A program made the translations under genes and the position numbers. A model generated the notes under the pieces. It was not told the DNA's origin, searched no databases, and saw only the letters and a list, made by a program, of their open reading frames with translations. A stretch of DNA of 64,000 bases from Pseudomonadota bacterium (GTDB lineage Bacteria > Desulfobacterota > Binatia > Binatales > Binataceae): NCBI GenBank assembly GCA_021324855.1, contig JAJPIG010000006.1, positions 96,344-160,343 on the forward strand. Reading direction: 5' to 3'. Positions 44,763 to 53,135 of the stretch are shown one piece after another (position 1 is the first letter of the stretch; each line of letters opens with the position of its first letter).

Positions 44763-45542
44763 ATGGCATTCAAGGAAGAGCTTATCGATATCCACGGCAG
44801 CCAGATTCAGCTCCTGAGCGACGGCTCGGGCGAACCGCTGCTCTACCTGCATAGCGCGGGCGGTGAAGTCGCGTGGCTGCCGTTCTTCGAGATGTTGAGC
44901 CGCGATTTCAAGGTCTATGTTCCGGCGCATCCGGGGTTCTCGAAATCGGGCGGCCTCGACAAGATCGACACGGTTCACGATCTGGTGTTTCACTACACCG
45001 ATCTCATGGATGCGCTCGGCCTGAAGACTGCTCTGGTTGCCGGCCTCTCGCTCGGCGGATGGATCGCGGCGGAACTCGCGGTGCATCATCCGGAGCGAAT
45101 CCGCAAGCTCGCACTGATGGGCGCGGTCGGCCTCTATTGGAAAGGCGCGCCGCCGATGCCCGACATCTTTGCCGCTTCGGGACCGCAAACGCGCGAGATC
45201 GTGTTCTTCGATCCGAATTCCGAGCTTGCACGGATGGTGATCCCCGACAATCCGACGGCCGAACAGCTCGAGGCCGTGCTCAAGGCGCGCGAGGCGACGG
45301 CACGGGTCGGATGGAACCCGTATCTCTACGATCCCCGGCTGATAGAACGGCTCTATCGCATCACGATGCCGACGCTGCTTATCTGGGGGGACTCCGATCG
45401 TCTGGTGTCGATCGAATACGGCAAGGCTTACCAGAAGGGCATCAAGGGCTCGCGCCTGATGACAATCGAGAAATGCGGTCATGCGCCGCCGATAGAGCGT
45501 CCGGAGCCGACCGCGAAGGCGCTCCGCGAATTCTTCAAATAG
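44763..45542 (+). CDS. Alpha/beta hydrolase
   Basis: A 259-residue alpha/beta hydrolase with the nucleophile elbow GLSLGG (Ser 96), the acid WGDSD (about 208) and the His in EKCGHAPPIERPE (about 240). The oxyanion strand is LLYLHSAGGEVAW. It is probably a C-C bond or ester hydrolase, similar in pattern to meta-cleavage product hydrolases. It follows the luciferase-like gene closely and is followed by a terminator. Confidence 0.88.
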   Translation: MAFKEELIDIHGSQIQLLSDGSGEPLLYLHSAGGEVAWLPFFEMLSRDFKVYVPAHPGFSKSGGLDKIDTVHDLVFHYTDLMDALGLKTALVAGLSLGGWIAAELAVHHPERIRKLALMGAVGLYWKGAPPMPDIFAASGPQTREIVFFDPNSELARMVIPDNPTAEQLEAVLKAREATARVGWNPYLYDPRLIERLYRITMPTLLIWGDSDRLVSIEYGKAYQKGIKGSRLMTIEKCGHAPPIERPEPTAKALREFFK

Positions 45543-45567
45543 CGGCGTTTCGACTCTTGGTCGGTTA

Positions 45568-45607
45568 AGCGGGCGCTTCGATCATCAAAGCTCCCGCTCT
45601 TTTTTTT
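45568..45607 (+). terminator. Rho-independent terminator after the alpha/beta hydrolase gene
   Basis: An 11-bp stem, AGCGGGCGCTT (45568-45578) against AAGCTCCCGCT (45588-45598) with one mismatch, is followed by C and eight T's (45600-45607). It separates the LLM/hydrolase unit from prfB. Confidence 0.8.
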
Positions 45608-45658
45608 GCGGCCTCCAGGGCCATTAAAGCCGCCGCGAAAAACTGACAGAATAGAGAC

Positions 45659-46787
45659 ATGTTGAGCGAAATGAGAGAGCAGCTCGCGGATTTCGAAGCG
45701 CGTACCGAAAAGCTCGGGAGGCGTCTTTGACGTCGCTCGCCTCCGGGCCCGCCACGACGAATTACTAAAGGAATCGACCAAGCCCGGCTTCTGGGATCGC
45801 CCCGATCAGGCCCAGGCGCTGGTCAAGGAACAGGATCGAGTCAAAGATCTGCTCGCCGGATACGAGCGGCTGAAGCACCTCGTCGAGGAGGCTCGCCTCT
45901 TTCTTTCGATGGCCGAGGAGGAGGGCAACGAAGAGTCCGAGGCCGCGACTGAAACGCAGCGCGCGCTCGATGCTGCGCGCGCGGAGATCGATCGCCAGGA
46001 ACTGGCCGTGATGCTGAGCGGCGAGTACGACCGGCTCGGCGCGATCGTTTCGATTCATCCGGGCACCGGCGGCCTCGAAGCGCAGGACTGGGCCGAGATG
46101 CTGCTCAGAATGTACCTCCGCTGGGCGGAGCGCCATGGCTACCAGACCGATCTCGCCGATCTGCAGCCCGGCGAAGGCGGCGGCATCAAGAGCGCGACCT
46201 TCACGGTCGAGGGCGATTACGCCTACGGCTACTTGAAGGCCGAGGCCGGCATCCATCGGCTGGTGCGGATTTCGCCGTTCGACGCGAATGCGCGGCGGCA
46301 TACCTCGTTTGCCTCGGTCTTCGTATTTCCGGCGATCGATGACAAGGTCGAGATCACGATCAACCCGGCCGACCTGCGCGTCGATACCTTTCGCGCGTCG
46401 GGCGCCGGCGGTCAGCACGTCAACAAGACCGACTCTGCGGTCCGTATGACGCACCTCCCGACCGGCATCGTGGTGAGCTGCCAGAACGAGCGCTCGCAGT
46501 ACAAGAACCGCTCGATGGCGATGAAGATCCTGCGCGCGCGGTTGTTCGAGCTGGAAGAGCGCAAGAAGCGCGAGCAGTTCGAACAGTTCAGCAAGGACAA
46601 GAAGGACATTACCTGGGGCAGCCAGATTCGCTCCTACGTGTTACAGCCCTACCAGATGGTCAAGGACCATCGCACCGGCGTCGAAATCGGCAACACCGGC
46701 GCGGTGCTCGACGGCGACATCGACGCGTTCATCCAGGCCTTCCTGATGGGCGTGCGCAAAGGCGACGCCGAGGCGGTCCCGGCGTAA
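45659..46787 (+). CDS. prfB: Peptide chain release factor 2, with programmed +1 frameshift
   Basis: RF2 (375 residues after the shift) ends translation at UGA and UAA. The first 23 codons from ATG 45659 run to CTT TGA C (45725-45731), preceded by the SD-like GGGAGG (45719-45724). A +1 slip at CTT skips base 45728 and continues at GAC (45729), as in E. coli prfB. The product has SPF (anticodon-like tripeptide region HRLVRISPFD) and the peptidyl-tRNA hydrolysis motif GAGGQHVNKTDSAVR. The CDS is join(45659..45727, 45729..46787). Confidence 0.95.
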
Positions 46788-46895
46788 TCCGGCTCAGCGC
46801 GATGTGCTTGCGATTTCGCGCGAGGCGCGGCAGATTCTGACCTTGACCACTCCTCTATTCCCACGCCGCCGCTATCGGCGCGCAAGGAGAAGCTG

Positions 46896-47591
46896 ATGAT
46901 CGATCTCTATTTCTGGACGACTCCCAACGGCTACAAGATCACCATCATGTGCGAGGAAATCGGGCTTCCCTACAACGTGATCCCGATCAACATCCGCGCC
47001 GGCGATCAGTTCAAGCCCGAGTTCCTGAAGATTTCGCCGAACAACAAGATCCCCGCCATCGTCGACAGCGACGGACCCGGCGGCAAGCCAATTTCAATTT
47101 TCGAGTCGGGCGCGATTCTGATGTACCTGGCGGAAAAGACCGGCAAGCTGATGCCGTCCGAGACCCGCAAGCGCTACGACGTGATCCAATGGCTGATGTT
47201 CCAGATGGCGAGCGTGGGACCGATGTTCGGGCAGGCCAACCATTTCCGCCGCCAGGCGCCCGAGCAGATCAAATACGCAATCGAACGCTACACCAACGAG
47301 ATGCGGCGGCTGTACGGCGTGATGGACAAGCGACTGGGCGAGGTCGAGTACCTTGCGGGCGACTACTCGATCGCCGACATCGCGACCTTCCCGTGGACCG
47401 TGCGTTACGACTGGCACGACATCAGCCTCGATGAGTTCCCGAATTTCAAGCGCTGGTTCAAAGCAATCGAGGCGCGGCCGGCCGTGGTGCGCGGGCGCGC
47501 CGTGATGGCCGAGCAAGCCGCGCAGCCGCCGGCCTACGACCCCAAGGCGCAGGAGATCCTGTTCGGCAAAACCCAGTACCAGAAGCGCTAA
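46896..47591 (+). CDS. Glutathione S-transferase, YfcG/Ure2-like
   Basis: A 231-residue GST of the disulfide-bond oxidoreductase type. MIDLYFWTTPNGYKITIMCEEIG is the YfcG/Ure2p opening, and PNNKIPAIVD with ISIFESGAILMYLAEKTGK binds glutathione. The helical domain has the N-cap YSIADIATFPW. These proteins reduce small disulfides with glutathione. The gene ends in a strong terminator shared with the convergent panE-like gene. Confidence 0.88.
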   Translation: MIDLYFWTTPNGYKITIMCEEIGLPYNVIPINIRAGDQFKPEFLKISPNNKIPAIVDSDGPGGKPISIFESGAILMYLAEKTGKLMPSETRKRYDVIQWLMFQMASVGPMFGQANHFRRQAPEQIKYAIERYTNEMRRLYGVMDKRLGEVEYLAGDYSIADIATFPWTVRYDWHDISLDEFPNFKRWFKAIEARPAVVRGRAVMAEQAAQPPAYDPKAQEILFGKTQYQKR

Positions 47592-47611
47592 ATTTGTTTC
47601 GATTTCGTTTG

Positions 47612-47645
47612 AACGCGGCCGGCGCGATGCGCCGGCCGCGTTTTT
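47612..47645 (+). terminator. Rho-independent terminator after the GST gene
   Basis: A perfect 14-bp stem (arms 47612-47625 and 47629-47642) with loop GAT leads into TTTTT (47641-47645). On the minus strand the A-rich start gives AA pairs but little T-tail, so it mainly serves the plus-strand gene. Confidence 0.85.
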
Positions 47646-48570
47646 ACGGCACGATCGATGCCGCCGGATCGCGCAGCTTGATCAAGGCATACAGCGCTTC
47701 GGTGATCGGCACTGGAATCCCATGGCGGCGCGCGGCGCGGACCACCGCGCCGTTGATCGCGTCGTACTCGAGCCGCCGGCCGCGCCGCAGATCCTGAAGC
47801 GTCGAGCTGTTGCTGTCGCGCAGATTTTTCGCCGTGAAGTCCATCACCTGCTCGATTCGGCCATCGGCGATCTTCGCCCCTTCGGCGCGCGCGACGCGGA
47901 GCCCTTCTTCAAACATGCGGCGCATCAGCCGGAACATATCCGGATCATCGTGCAGCGCGCCGTAATTGCGGCCGGTCAGGGTCGTCACGGCGTTGTAGAC
48001 GTTGTTCCCGATAAGCTTGTCCCAGCGCCGATCGAAGATGTTGGTGACGAGTTCGCCCAGGATACCGGCGCGCTCGAAAGCGTTCGCGTAATTTCGCGCG
48101 CGTTCCGTGATTCGCCCATCCAGCTCGCCGAACTCGATGAAGCCCGTGCCGGTGTGAACCACCCTTGCGGGCTCGGGCAGGTCGGCGAAGATTCGCGCAT
48201 TACCGCTCATCACGGCGTCGCGTCCGAGAATCGACTGCAACAGGCCTTCGTTTTCGACGCCGTTCTGAATCGTCAGAACCGCCGCGCCCGGCTTGAGACA
48301 TCCGGCGATCTGCCGCGCGGTTTCCTCGGTGTGGTACGACTTCACGCAGAACAGGATCAGATCGTAGGGCGCGAAGCGCGCGGGATCGTCGGTCGCGACG
48401 ACGGTGGGCAGCGAGAAGTCGCCCTTGATGCTCTTAATCTCGATCCCGCGCTCGCGCATCGCGCGGAGATTTTCGCCGCGGCCGCAGAACACCACCTCTT
48501 CGCCGGCCTGCTGCAAGCGCGCACCATAGTAGGCGCCGATCGTTCCCGCGCCCATCACGAGGATCTTCAT
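47644..48570 (-). CDS. 2-dehydropantoate 2-reductase family protein (copy 1)
   Basis: A 308-residue protein with the ketopantoate reductase fold. The N-terminal Rossmann motif is MKILVMGAGTIGAYYGARLQQAG. LFCVKSYHTEETARQI and LTIQNGVENE follow, and the C-terminal helical domain has DKLIGNNVYNAVTTLTGRNYG (catalytic Lys) and AINGAVVRAARRHGIPVP. PanE reduces ketopantoate to pantoate for CoA. Two paralogues lie in tandem here, so one may have another keto-acid substrate. The start overlaps the upstream copy's stop by 4 bp. Confidence 0.82.
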   Translation of the reverse strand: MKILVMGAGTIGAYYGARLQQAGEEVVFCGRGENLRAMRERGIEIKSIKGDFSLPTVVATDDPARFAPYDLILFCVKSYHTEETARQIAGCLKPGAAVLTIQNGVENEGLLQSILGRDAVMSGNARIFADLPEPARVVHTGTGFIEFGELDGRITERARNYANAFERAGILGELVTNIFDRRWDKLIGNNVYNAVTTLTGRNYGALHDDPDMFRLMRRMFEEGLRVARAEGAKIADGRIEQVMDFTAKNLRDSNSSTLQDLRRGRRLEYDAINGAVVRAARRHGIPVPITEALYALIKLRDPAASIVP

Positions 48571-49535
48571 CGCGCCGCGCCTTCCGCCGCGAGCTTCCGC
48601 GACTGCTCGGCCGCGGCCTCATCGAACGCCGGATCGACCAGCTTGAGCAACGCGTACATCGCCTCGGTCACCGGCACTGATATTCCGTGGCGGCGCGCCG
48701 CCCGAATCACCGCACCGCTGATTGCGTCGTATTCGAGCCGCCTGCCGCGTTCCAGATCCTGGAACGTCGAGGGCCGGTTCTTGCGCAGCCGTTCGCGCGC
48801 ATGCTTGAGCGACGCGTCGATGAACGCCGGGTCGACCGGCGCGCCCTCGGCATGCGCAACCGTCAGCGCTTCGGTCATCAACGTGCGCATCAATTGCGCC
48901 GTATCAGGATCGTCGACCAGCGGACCGAGCGGACGCCGCGTCAGCGCCGACACGACATTGAAGCAGCAGTTGCCGAGCAGTTTCTCCCATCGCGCGACGC
49001 GGAAATTATCGACCACGCGGCCGAGGATGCCGGCGCGCTCGAAGACCCCTGCAAAACGCCGCAAACGCTCGGTATCGCGGCTGTCGAGCTCGCCAATATC
49101 GACGTAGCCCGTGCTGCTGTGATGCACCACGCCGGGAGCCTTGACCTCGGCGCCGATCCGCGAGTTGCCCGCCAGCACCCGCCCGGCGCCGAGAATCTTT
49201 TCAAGTCGATGCTCGTTCTCGATGCCGTTTTGCAGCGTGATTACCGCGCCATCGGAGCTGAGGCATCCTATCAGGCGACGGCCCGCCTCTTCAGTATCGT
49301 AAGACTTTACGCAGAACAGGATCAGATCATACGGCGCGTGATCGCGCGGCTCGTCGGTCGCGGTCACCGGGTTGATGGTGAACTCGGGGCGGATGCCGCT
49401 GATGGTCAGCCCGCGCTCGCGAAGCGCGCGAAGCATCGCGCCGCGCGCGCAGAACACCACCTCCTCGCCGGCGCGCGCGAGGTAGGCGCCGACAAACGCA
49501 CCAATCCCGCCCGTGCCCATCACCAAAATTTTCAT
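48567..49535 (-). CDS. 2-dehydropantoate 2-reductase family protein (copy 2)
   Basis: A 322-residue paralogue of the downstream gene: GTGGIGAFVGAYLARAG, LFCVKSYDTEEAGRRL, ITLQNGIENEHRLEKILG, EKLLGNCCFNVVSALTRRPLG and AISGAVIRAARRHGISVPVTEAMYALL. NADPH binding is likely. It lies between coaE (4-bp overlap) and copy 1 (4-bp overlap), so the unit coaE-panE-panE is translationally coupled. Which copy, if either, makes pantoate cannot be read from sequence. Confidence 0.82.
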   Translation of the reverse strand: MKILVMGTGGIGAFVGAYLARAGEEVVFCARGAMLRALRERGLTISGIRPEFTINPVTATDEPRDHAPYDLILFCVKSYDTEEAGRRLIGCLSSDGAVITLQNGIENEHRLEKILGAGRVLAGNSRIGAEVKAPGVVHHSSTGYVDIGELDSRDTERLRRFAGVFERAGILGRVVDNFRVARWEKLLGNCCFNVVSALTRRPLGPLVDDPDTAQLMRTLMTEALTVAHAEGAPVDPAFIDASLKHARERLRKNRPSTFQDLERGRRLEYDAISGAVIRAARRHGISVPVTEAMYALLKLVDPAFDEAAAEQSRKLAAEGAAR

Positions 49536-50149
49536 GGTTTAGCCTCGCCCGATCTGCTGAGCGCCTGGCTGAACGCCGCCGCGGTCGTTTTCTCCAAGGC
49601 GTCGAACGTACCGTCGTTCTCGATCACGACCTTCGCCCATTTCCGCCGTTCGCTCTCCGGAAGTTGAGCGCGGATGCGCGCCTCGATTTGATCGCGAGCG
49701 AGTTTGCGATTGCGTTCGACGCGTTCGATGACATGCTCGCGCGAAGCGGTCACCAGCCAAATTTCATCGAACAGCTTCTGCCATCCCGCCTCGATCAGGA
49801 TCGCGGCCTCGATGACGATCGGGCGCCGCTCGCCCTGCGCGCGCGCTTCCCGCACCATCGCCGCCATCCGCTCGAAGATCCGCGGATGAACAATCGCGTT
49901 CAAGCGTTTCAAGGCATCGGGATCGGCGAAGACGATTCTGCCCAGCGCCTTGCGATCGATCCTGTCATCGGCGCCGACGATCGCCGGCCCGAAGGCCGCG
50001 ATCAGCTCCTCGCGCGCGGGCATCCCGGGCTCATAAACCGAATGCCCGATTACGTCGGCATCCCATACCACCGCGCCCAACGCGGCCAGCATTTTTGCGA
50101 CCGTGCTCTTGCCCGAACCGATTCCGCCGGTGAGTCCGATAGTCAACAT
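49532..50149 (-). CDS. coaE: Dephospho-CoA kinase
   Basis: A 205-residue P-loop kinase that phosphorylates dephospho-CoA in the last step of CoA synthesis. The P-loop is GLTGGIGSGKST (5-16). VWDADVIGHSVYEPG carries the catalytic Asp region and IEAAILIEAGWQKLFDEIWLV the lid. Length and motifs are standard. It is the first gene of the unit with the two PanE-like reductases, which gives the operon a CoA theme. Confidence 0.93.
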   Translation of the reverse strand: MLTIGLTGGIGSGKSTVAKMLAALGAVVWDADVIGHSVYEPGMPAREELIAAFGPAIVGADDRIDRKALGRIVFADPDALKRLNAIVHPRIFERMAAMVREARAQGERRPIVIEAAILIEAGWQKLFDEIWLVTASREHVIERVERNRKLARDQIEARIRAQLPESERRKWAKVVIENDGTFDALEKTTAAAFSQALSRSGEAKP

Positions 50150-50230
50150 CGCTTCCGGATCGTAACGCGCGACGATGGCCGATCATGCCGCGTACGCGCC
50201 CGCGATCGCAACGCGTGGCTGGTTGATTTC

Positions 50231-50965
50231 TCACACGACGGTGAGGATTCGATTCGCCTCCGCGCTGTAGACGCCCGGACGATCGTACATCACGAGCGGC
50301 GGCTCGATCGTCGCTTCGACACCGCCGCCCTTGCGCGCCTCGATCAGGATCGTTGACGCCGGGCGATCGCGGCGCGGATGGACGAAGCGGATTCGCTTCG
50401 GTTCGAGCGCATGGGCGCGGAGCGATGCGATCAGATCGATCGAGCGGTCGGCCGTGAAAACCATCGCAACGCGGGCTCCGGCGCGCGCGTAGCGTGCCGC
50501 CGCGGCGACGAAATCATCGAGCGTCCCGCTGGTTTCCGAACGTGCCGCGCGCCGTTCCGGATCGGGACTGGCGCGCCCGGAGAGCATCCGGCGATACGGC
50601 GGATTTGCGATTATCAGATCGAACGAGCGCGCCGCGACGCCGGGAATCGCGCGGTTTCTGAGATCGGCGCATATGGCGGTTATGTGCGCATGATTCGCCG
50701 CCGCATTCTCCGCGATCAGTTTCGCGAGCGCTGGCTGAAGCTCGACCGCAACGATCTCTTTCGGTTTCGACAGCGCGGCAAGGATCGTCGCGATCACGCC
50801 GCATCCCGCGCCCAACTCGAGTACGCGGTCGCCGGCGCGCACCGTTACAAAGCGGGCGAGCAGGATGGCGTCGACGGAGAACCGATAACCGCGGCACGGC
50901 TGGATCAAGGTGATCGCGCCGCCTAGGATCGAATCGACCGTATGGCCGGGAGGCGCGGAAATCAT
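50231..50965 (-). CDS. TrmN6-like SAM-dependent methyltransferase (tRNA1(Val) A37 N6-methyltransferase family)
   Basis: A 244-residue class I methyltransferase. LGGAITLIQPCRGYRFSVDAILLARF is the N-terminal signature of the TrmN6/YfiC group, followed by LELGAGCGVIATILAAL (motif I) and the catalytic IIANPPYRR (NPPY). It should methylate an exocyclic adenine amine, probably in tRNA. The start codon overlaps that of the divergent small gene at 50964. Transcription and translation from this shared base region need checking, but both frames look genuine. Confidence 0.87.
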   Translation of the reverse strand: MISAPPGHTVDSILGGAITLIQPCRGYRFSVDAILLARFVTVRAGDRVLELGAGCGVIATILAALSKPKEIVAVELQPALAKLIAENAAANHAHITAICADLRNRAIPGVAARSFDLIIANPPYRRMLSGRASPDPERRAARSETSGTLDDFVAAAARYARAGARVAMVFTADRSIDLIASLRAHALEPKRIRFVHPRRDRPASTILIEARKGGGVEATIEPPLVMYDRPGVYSAEANRILTVV

Positions 50966-51167
50966 GGACGCGGCGGAAAAAGGGCAGCGCTACGCGCGGA
51001 TTTTTCGCAAGGCCGGCACGCTGCTCGGCAAGGGCGAGATCGACCGCGCGATCGAGGCCTTGCGCGAGGGTGAGAAGCTTGCGGACGAGCTCGGCGATCG
51101 CGGGATGGCGCGCCGGTTCGCCGACGAGATCGCCCGCGTCGCAAAGCCCGAAAATCCCGCCCAATAG
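50964..51167 (+). CDS. Small helical protein of unknown function
   Basis: A 67-residue, highly charged protein with regular Leu/Ala spacing and a helix-turn-helix-like alternation (YARIFRKAGTLLGKGEIDRAIEALREGEKLADELG) that looks like one TPR-type unit. GGGAGG lies 9 bp before ATG 50964. The ATG shares bases with the start codon of the minus-strand methyltransferase. I do not recognise the family. Confidence 0.6.
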   Translation: MDAAEKGQRYARIFRKAGTLLGKGEIDRAIEALREGEKLADELGDRGMARRFADEIARVAKPENPAQ

Positions 51168-51295
51168 TCAATTTTTTCGCGCATCTGGCAAAGCTGCCTT
51201 CCCGGGAGGCAGGGGCCCCCTGTCCTGTGGCGGCAGCGCGGACCCCCATAGTATTTCTTAATGCGATGAATTCGAAGAGAGATGATCGGGAGCCA

Positions 51296-51547
51296 ATGAC
51301 AACAGGACAGGGTTCCTACCACTATACGGTTTACTTTGAGCCGCAGACCGATGGCAGCTTCGCGGTGGTGTTTCCGACGTTCCCCGAGATCGTTACCTTC
51401 GGGCGGACGGTGGAGGAGGCGCGGGCGATGGCGCGCGACGCGCTGCGCTGTCACTTGAAGGGACTCCGCAAAGACGGCGAGGCGATTGCGCCGGAGACGG
51501 CGCCCGCCGGCCAACCGATTCGCGAAGAGGTTGTGGTAGCGATTTAA
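51296..51547 (+). CDS. hicB: HicB-like antitoxin
   Basis: An 83-residue HicB-type protein. The partial RNase H-like fold is seen in YHYTVYFEPQTDGSFAVVFPTFPEIVTFGRTVEEARAMARDALRCHL. The shortened C-terminus lacks a ribbon-helix-helix, as in many HicB1-like proteins. A GGGAG site precedes ATG 51296. It normally neutralises HicA, whose frame follows at once. Confidence 0.82.
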   Translation: MTTGQGSYHYTVYFEPQTDGSFAVVFPTFPEIVTFGRTVEEARAMARDALRCHLKGLRKDGEAIAPETAPAGQPIREEVVVAI

Positions 51548-51774
51548 GCCCGGCGCTTCCGGTCCTCAAAGCGCGCGAGGTCGTAGCCGCGCTTGAGAGG
51601 GCCGGTTTCTTCATTCATCATTCGACCGGCAGCCACGTCCAGTTGAAACATCGCGACCGTCCCGAACTCCGGATAACCGTTCCCTATCATTCCGGCGACT
51701 TACCGCGCGGGACGCTCCGTTCGATTATTCGCCAGGCCGGCCTCACCGTCGAGCAATTCTCCGCGCTTCTTTAG
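51544..51774 (+). CDS. hicA: HicA-like toxin frame without a recognisable start codon
   Basis: A 76-codon frame ending TAG 51772-51774 reads PVLKAREVVAALERAGF, then STGSHVQLKH with the catalytic His, VPYHSGDLPRGTLRSIIRQAGL and TVEQF, a complete HicA mRNA-interferase fold. HicA normally starts with ATG about where TTA AGC CCG stands at 51544, overlapping the hicB TAA. No ATG, GTG or TTG occurs in frame before the conserved core. It is either translated from a rare codon or silenced by a start mutation. Confidence 0.6.
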   Translation, partial: LSPALPVLKAREVVAALERAGFFIHHSTGSHVQLKHRDRPELRITVPYHSGDLPRGTLRSIIRQAGLTVEQFSALL

Positions 51775-51843
51775 AACGTCGTCAGCCGTGCGGCGTCCAT
51801 GCGTTCCGGCGTGCCGTCTCTTAAACGGCGCGGCGGTAGAGTG

Positions 51844-52863
51844 TCACTGCGTCCACCAAGAGCTCGTTCGCTGAAAGTTGAAGAACTCTAAGTGACCGCA
51901 GTTGTCGCAGTGCATAACGTTAGCTGTAACGATCTGCCCCGCCAGTCCGCCCGAACGATTATCCCGCAATGTCACTGTTTTGTCCGTCACCTGTTTACCG
52001 ATCCGCTGATAAGTCCCGAGACCGCAGAACCTGCACTTGATGCCGATCGAAGGCTTGAGCGGCGCGTAATTCTCCATAACGAGACCTCGTACTTTTTGTA
52101 GTTCCTGACGAAAGCTCTTGAGGTCGAGGCGGCCGGACGGTTTATCGACGACCACCTTATCCAGCAGCATGTGCACGTGTTCCCAGCGCTGGTCGCCGAA
52201 AACTTGAGAGAGCGGCGTGACCCGATGCGCCTCTCGGGCGAAGATCGAACCGCCCGAAAGCATCCAATACAGAACCTTGCCGAGCGCGTACACATCCGTT
52301 CTTTCTGAGGGATCTCCCAAAGAACCGCGCATCCCCGACTCCATCTCGGGAGCGATATAGTTGATCGGCCCCATTGCTTCCTCGTGCAGCGTGATGGACT
52401 CGTTTTGATCGACATGGCAAATGCCGAAATCTGCAATTACTGGGGTGCGGTCGGCCCGCACGAGGATATTCGCAGGCTTAACATCCCGATGCACGATCCC
52501 AGCCTCATGCGCGGCGGCGAGGGCGTCGCAGATTGGGTCTAGAATTTCGACCGCCTTAGAAATATCGCCCTTGAACGCTCGCCCGCCGATCTTTTCGAGC
52601 GAGCCGCCTTCGCAATACTCCATCACATAGTAATGGGGCTTTTGGCTGATACAGGAATCCACGATCTGGATGATGTTGGGATGGTTTAGCTTGCCGACCG
52701 CGTCGATCTCTTGTTTGAACCTACCGATTCGCCTGTCGTCTTTAAGCTTCTTGAGGGCGAACTCGCCCGACTTCTCGCCGCCAGCGTCTGTAACGAGTTC
52801 GACTTGGCCTTGGCCGCCTCCTCCGATCGTTTTGCCCGCCACTTTCCAACGACCATATTGCAT
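51844..52863 (-). CDS. Hanks-type Ser/Thr protein kinase with C-terminal zinc ribbon
   Basis: A 339-residue soluble kinase. Gly-rich loop GGGGQGQV (14-21), K38/K39, E52, HRD 125-127, N132, DFG 145-147 and APE 171-173 are all present, so it should be active. Instead of a membrane helix or PASTA domains it ends in a zinc ribbon (C277, C280, C319, C322; end CGHLEFFNF). GC content (about 50 percent in parts) is well below neighbours, suggesting transfer. It lies beside the HicAB locus and upstream of Hsp20. Its targets are unknown. Confidence 0.87.
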   Translation of the reverse strand: MQYGRWKVAGKTIGGGGQGQVELVTDAGGEKSGEFALKKLKDDRRIGRFKQEIDAVGKLNHPNIIQIVDSCISQKPHYYVMEYCEGGSLEKIGGRAFKGDISKAVEILDPICDALAAAHEAGIVHRDVKPANILVRADRTPVIADFGICHVDQNESITLHEEAMGPINYIAPEMESGMRGSLGDPSERTDVYALGKVLYWMLSGGSIFAREAHRVTPLSQVFGDQRWEHVHMLLDKVVVDKPSGRLDLKSFRQELQKVRGLVMENYAPLKPSIGIKCRFCGLGTYQRIGKQVTDKTVTLRDNRSGGLAGQIVTANVMHCDNCGHLEFFNFQRTSSWWTQ

Positions 52864-53135
52864 AGCCGCTATTTCCCCGAGGCTGCTCGCCCCGAGCCTT
52901 CCGCATTTGTGGAATTTCTCATCGGCCTAGCTTTTTCCTCAGCGGATATCGCAAACGAGATCCAAATTAGGAGACTATCAGATCGCGGTACTCACTTGAC
53001 TACTCACCTTTCGTACTTAGGTTGAGTTCCAGCGAGATTCCGAAGCGGCTCATCGGAGCAGGAGGTCCGTTTCGGAATGCGATTACGAACAAAAATTTGC
53101 GGCGACGCAAACTCTGTGAGGAGGTTTGAGACGCG
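52864..53135. other. Gap between the kinase and hsp20
   Basis: No gene is supported here. A plus-strand open frame ends at 53025 but overlaps the kinase in antisense. The segment has a TTGACT at about 52996 without a good -10. GAGGAGG about 12 bp before ATG 53136 serves hsp20. Confidence 0.5.

Noticed and set aside
52711-53025. Plus-strand frame running out of the kinase antisense into the gap before hsp20
   Set aside because: Two thirds of it is antisense to the kinase. The free tail (SADIANEIQIRRLSDRG) looks protein-like but has no start of its own and no known family.
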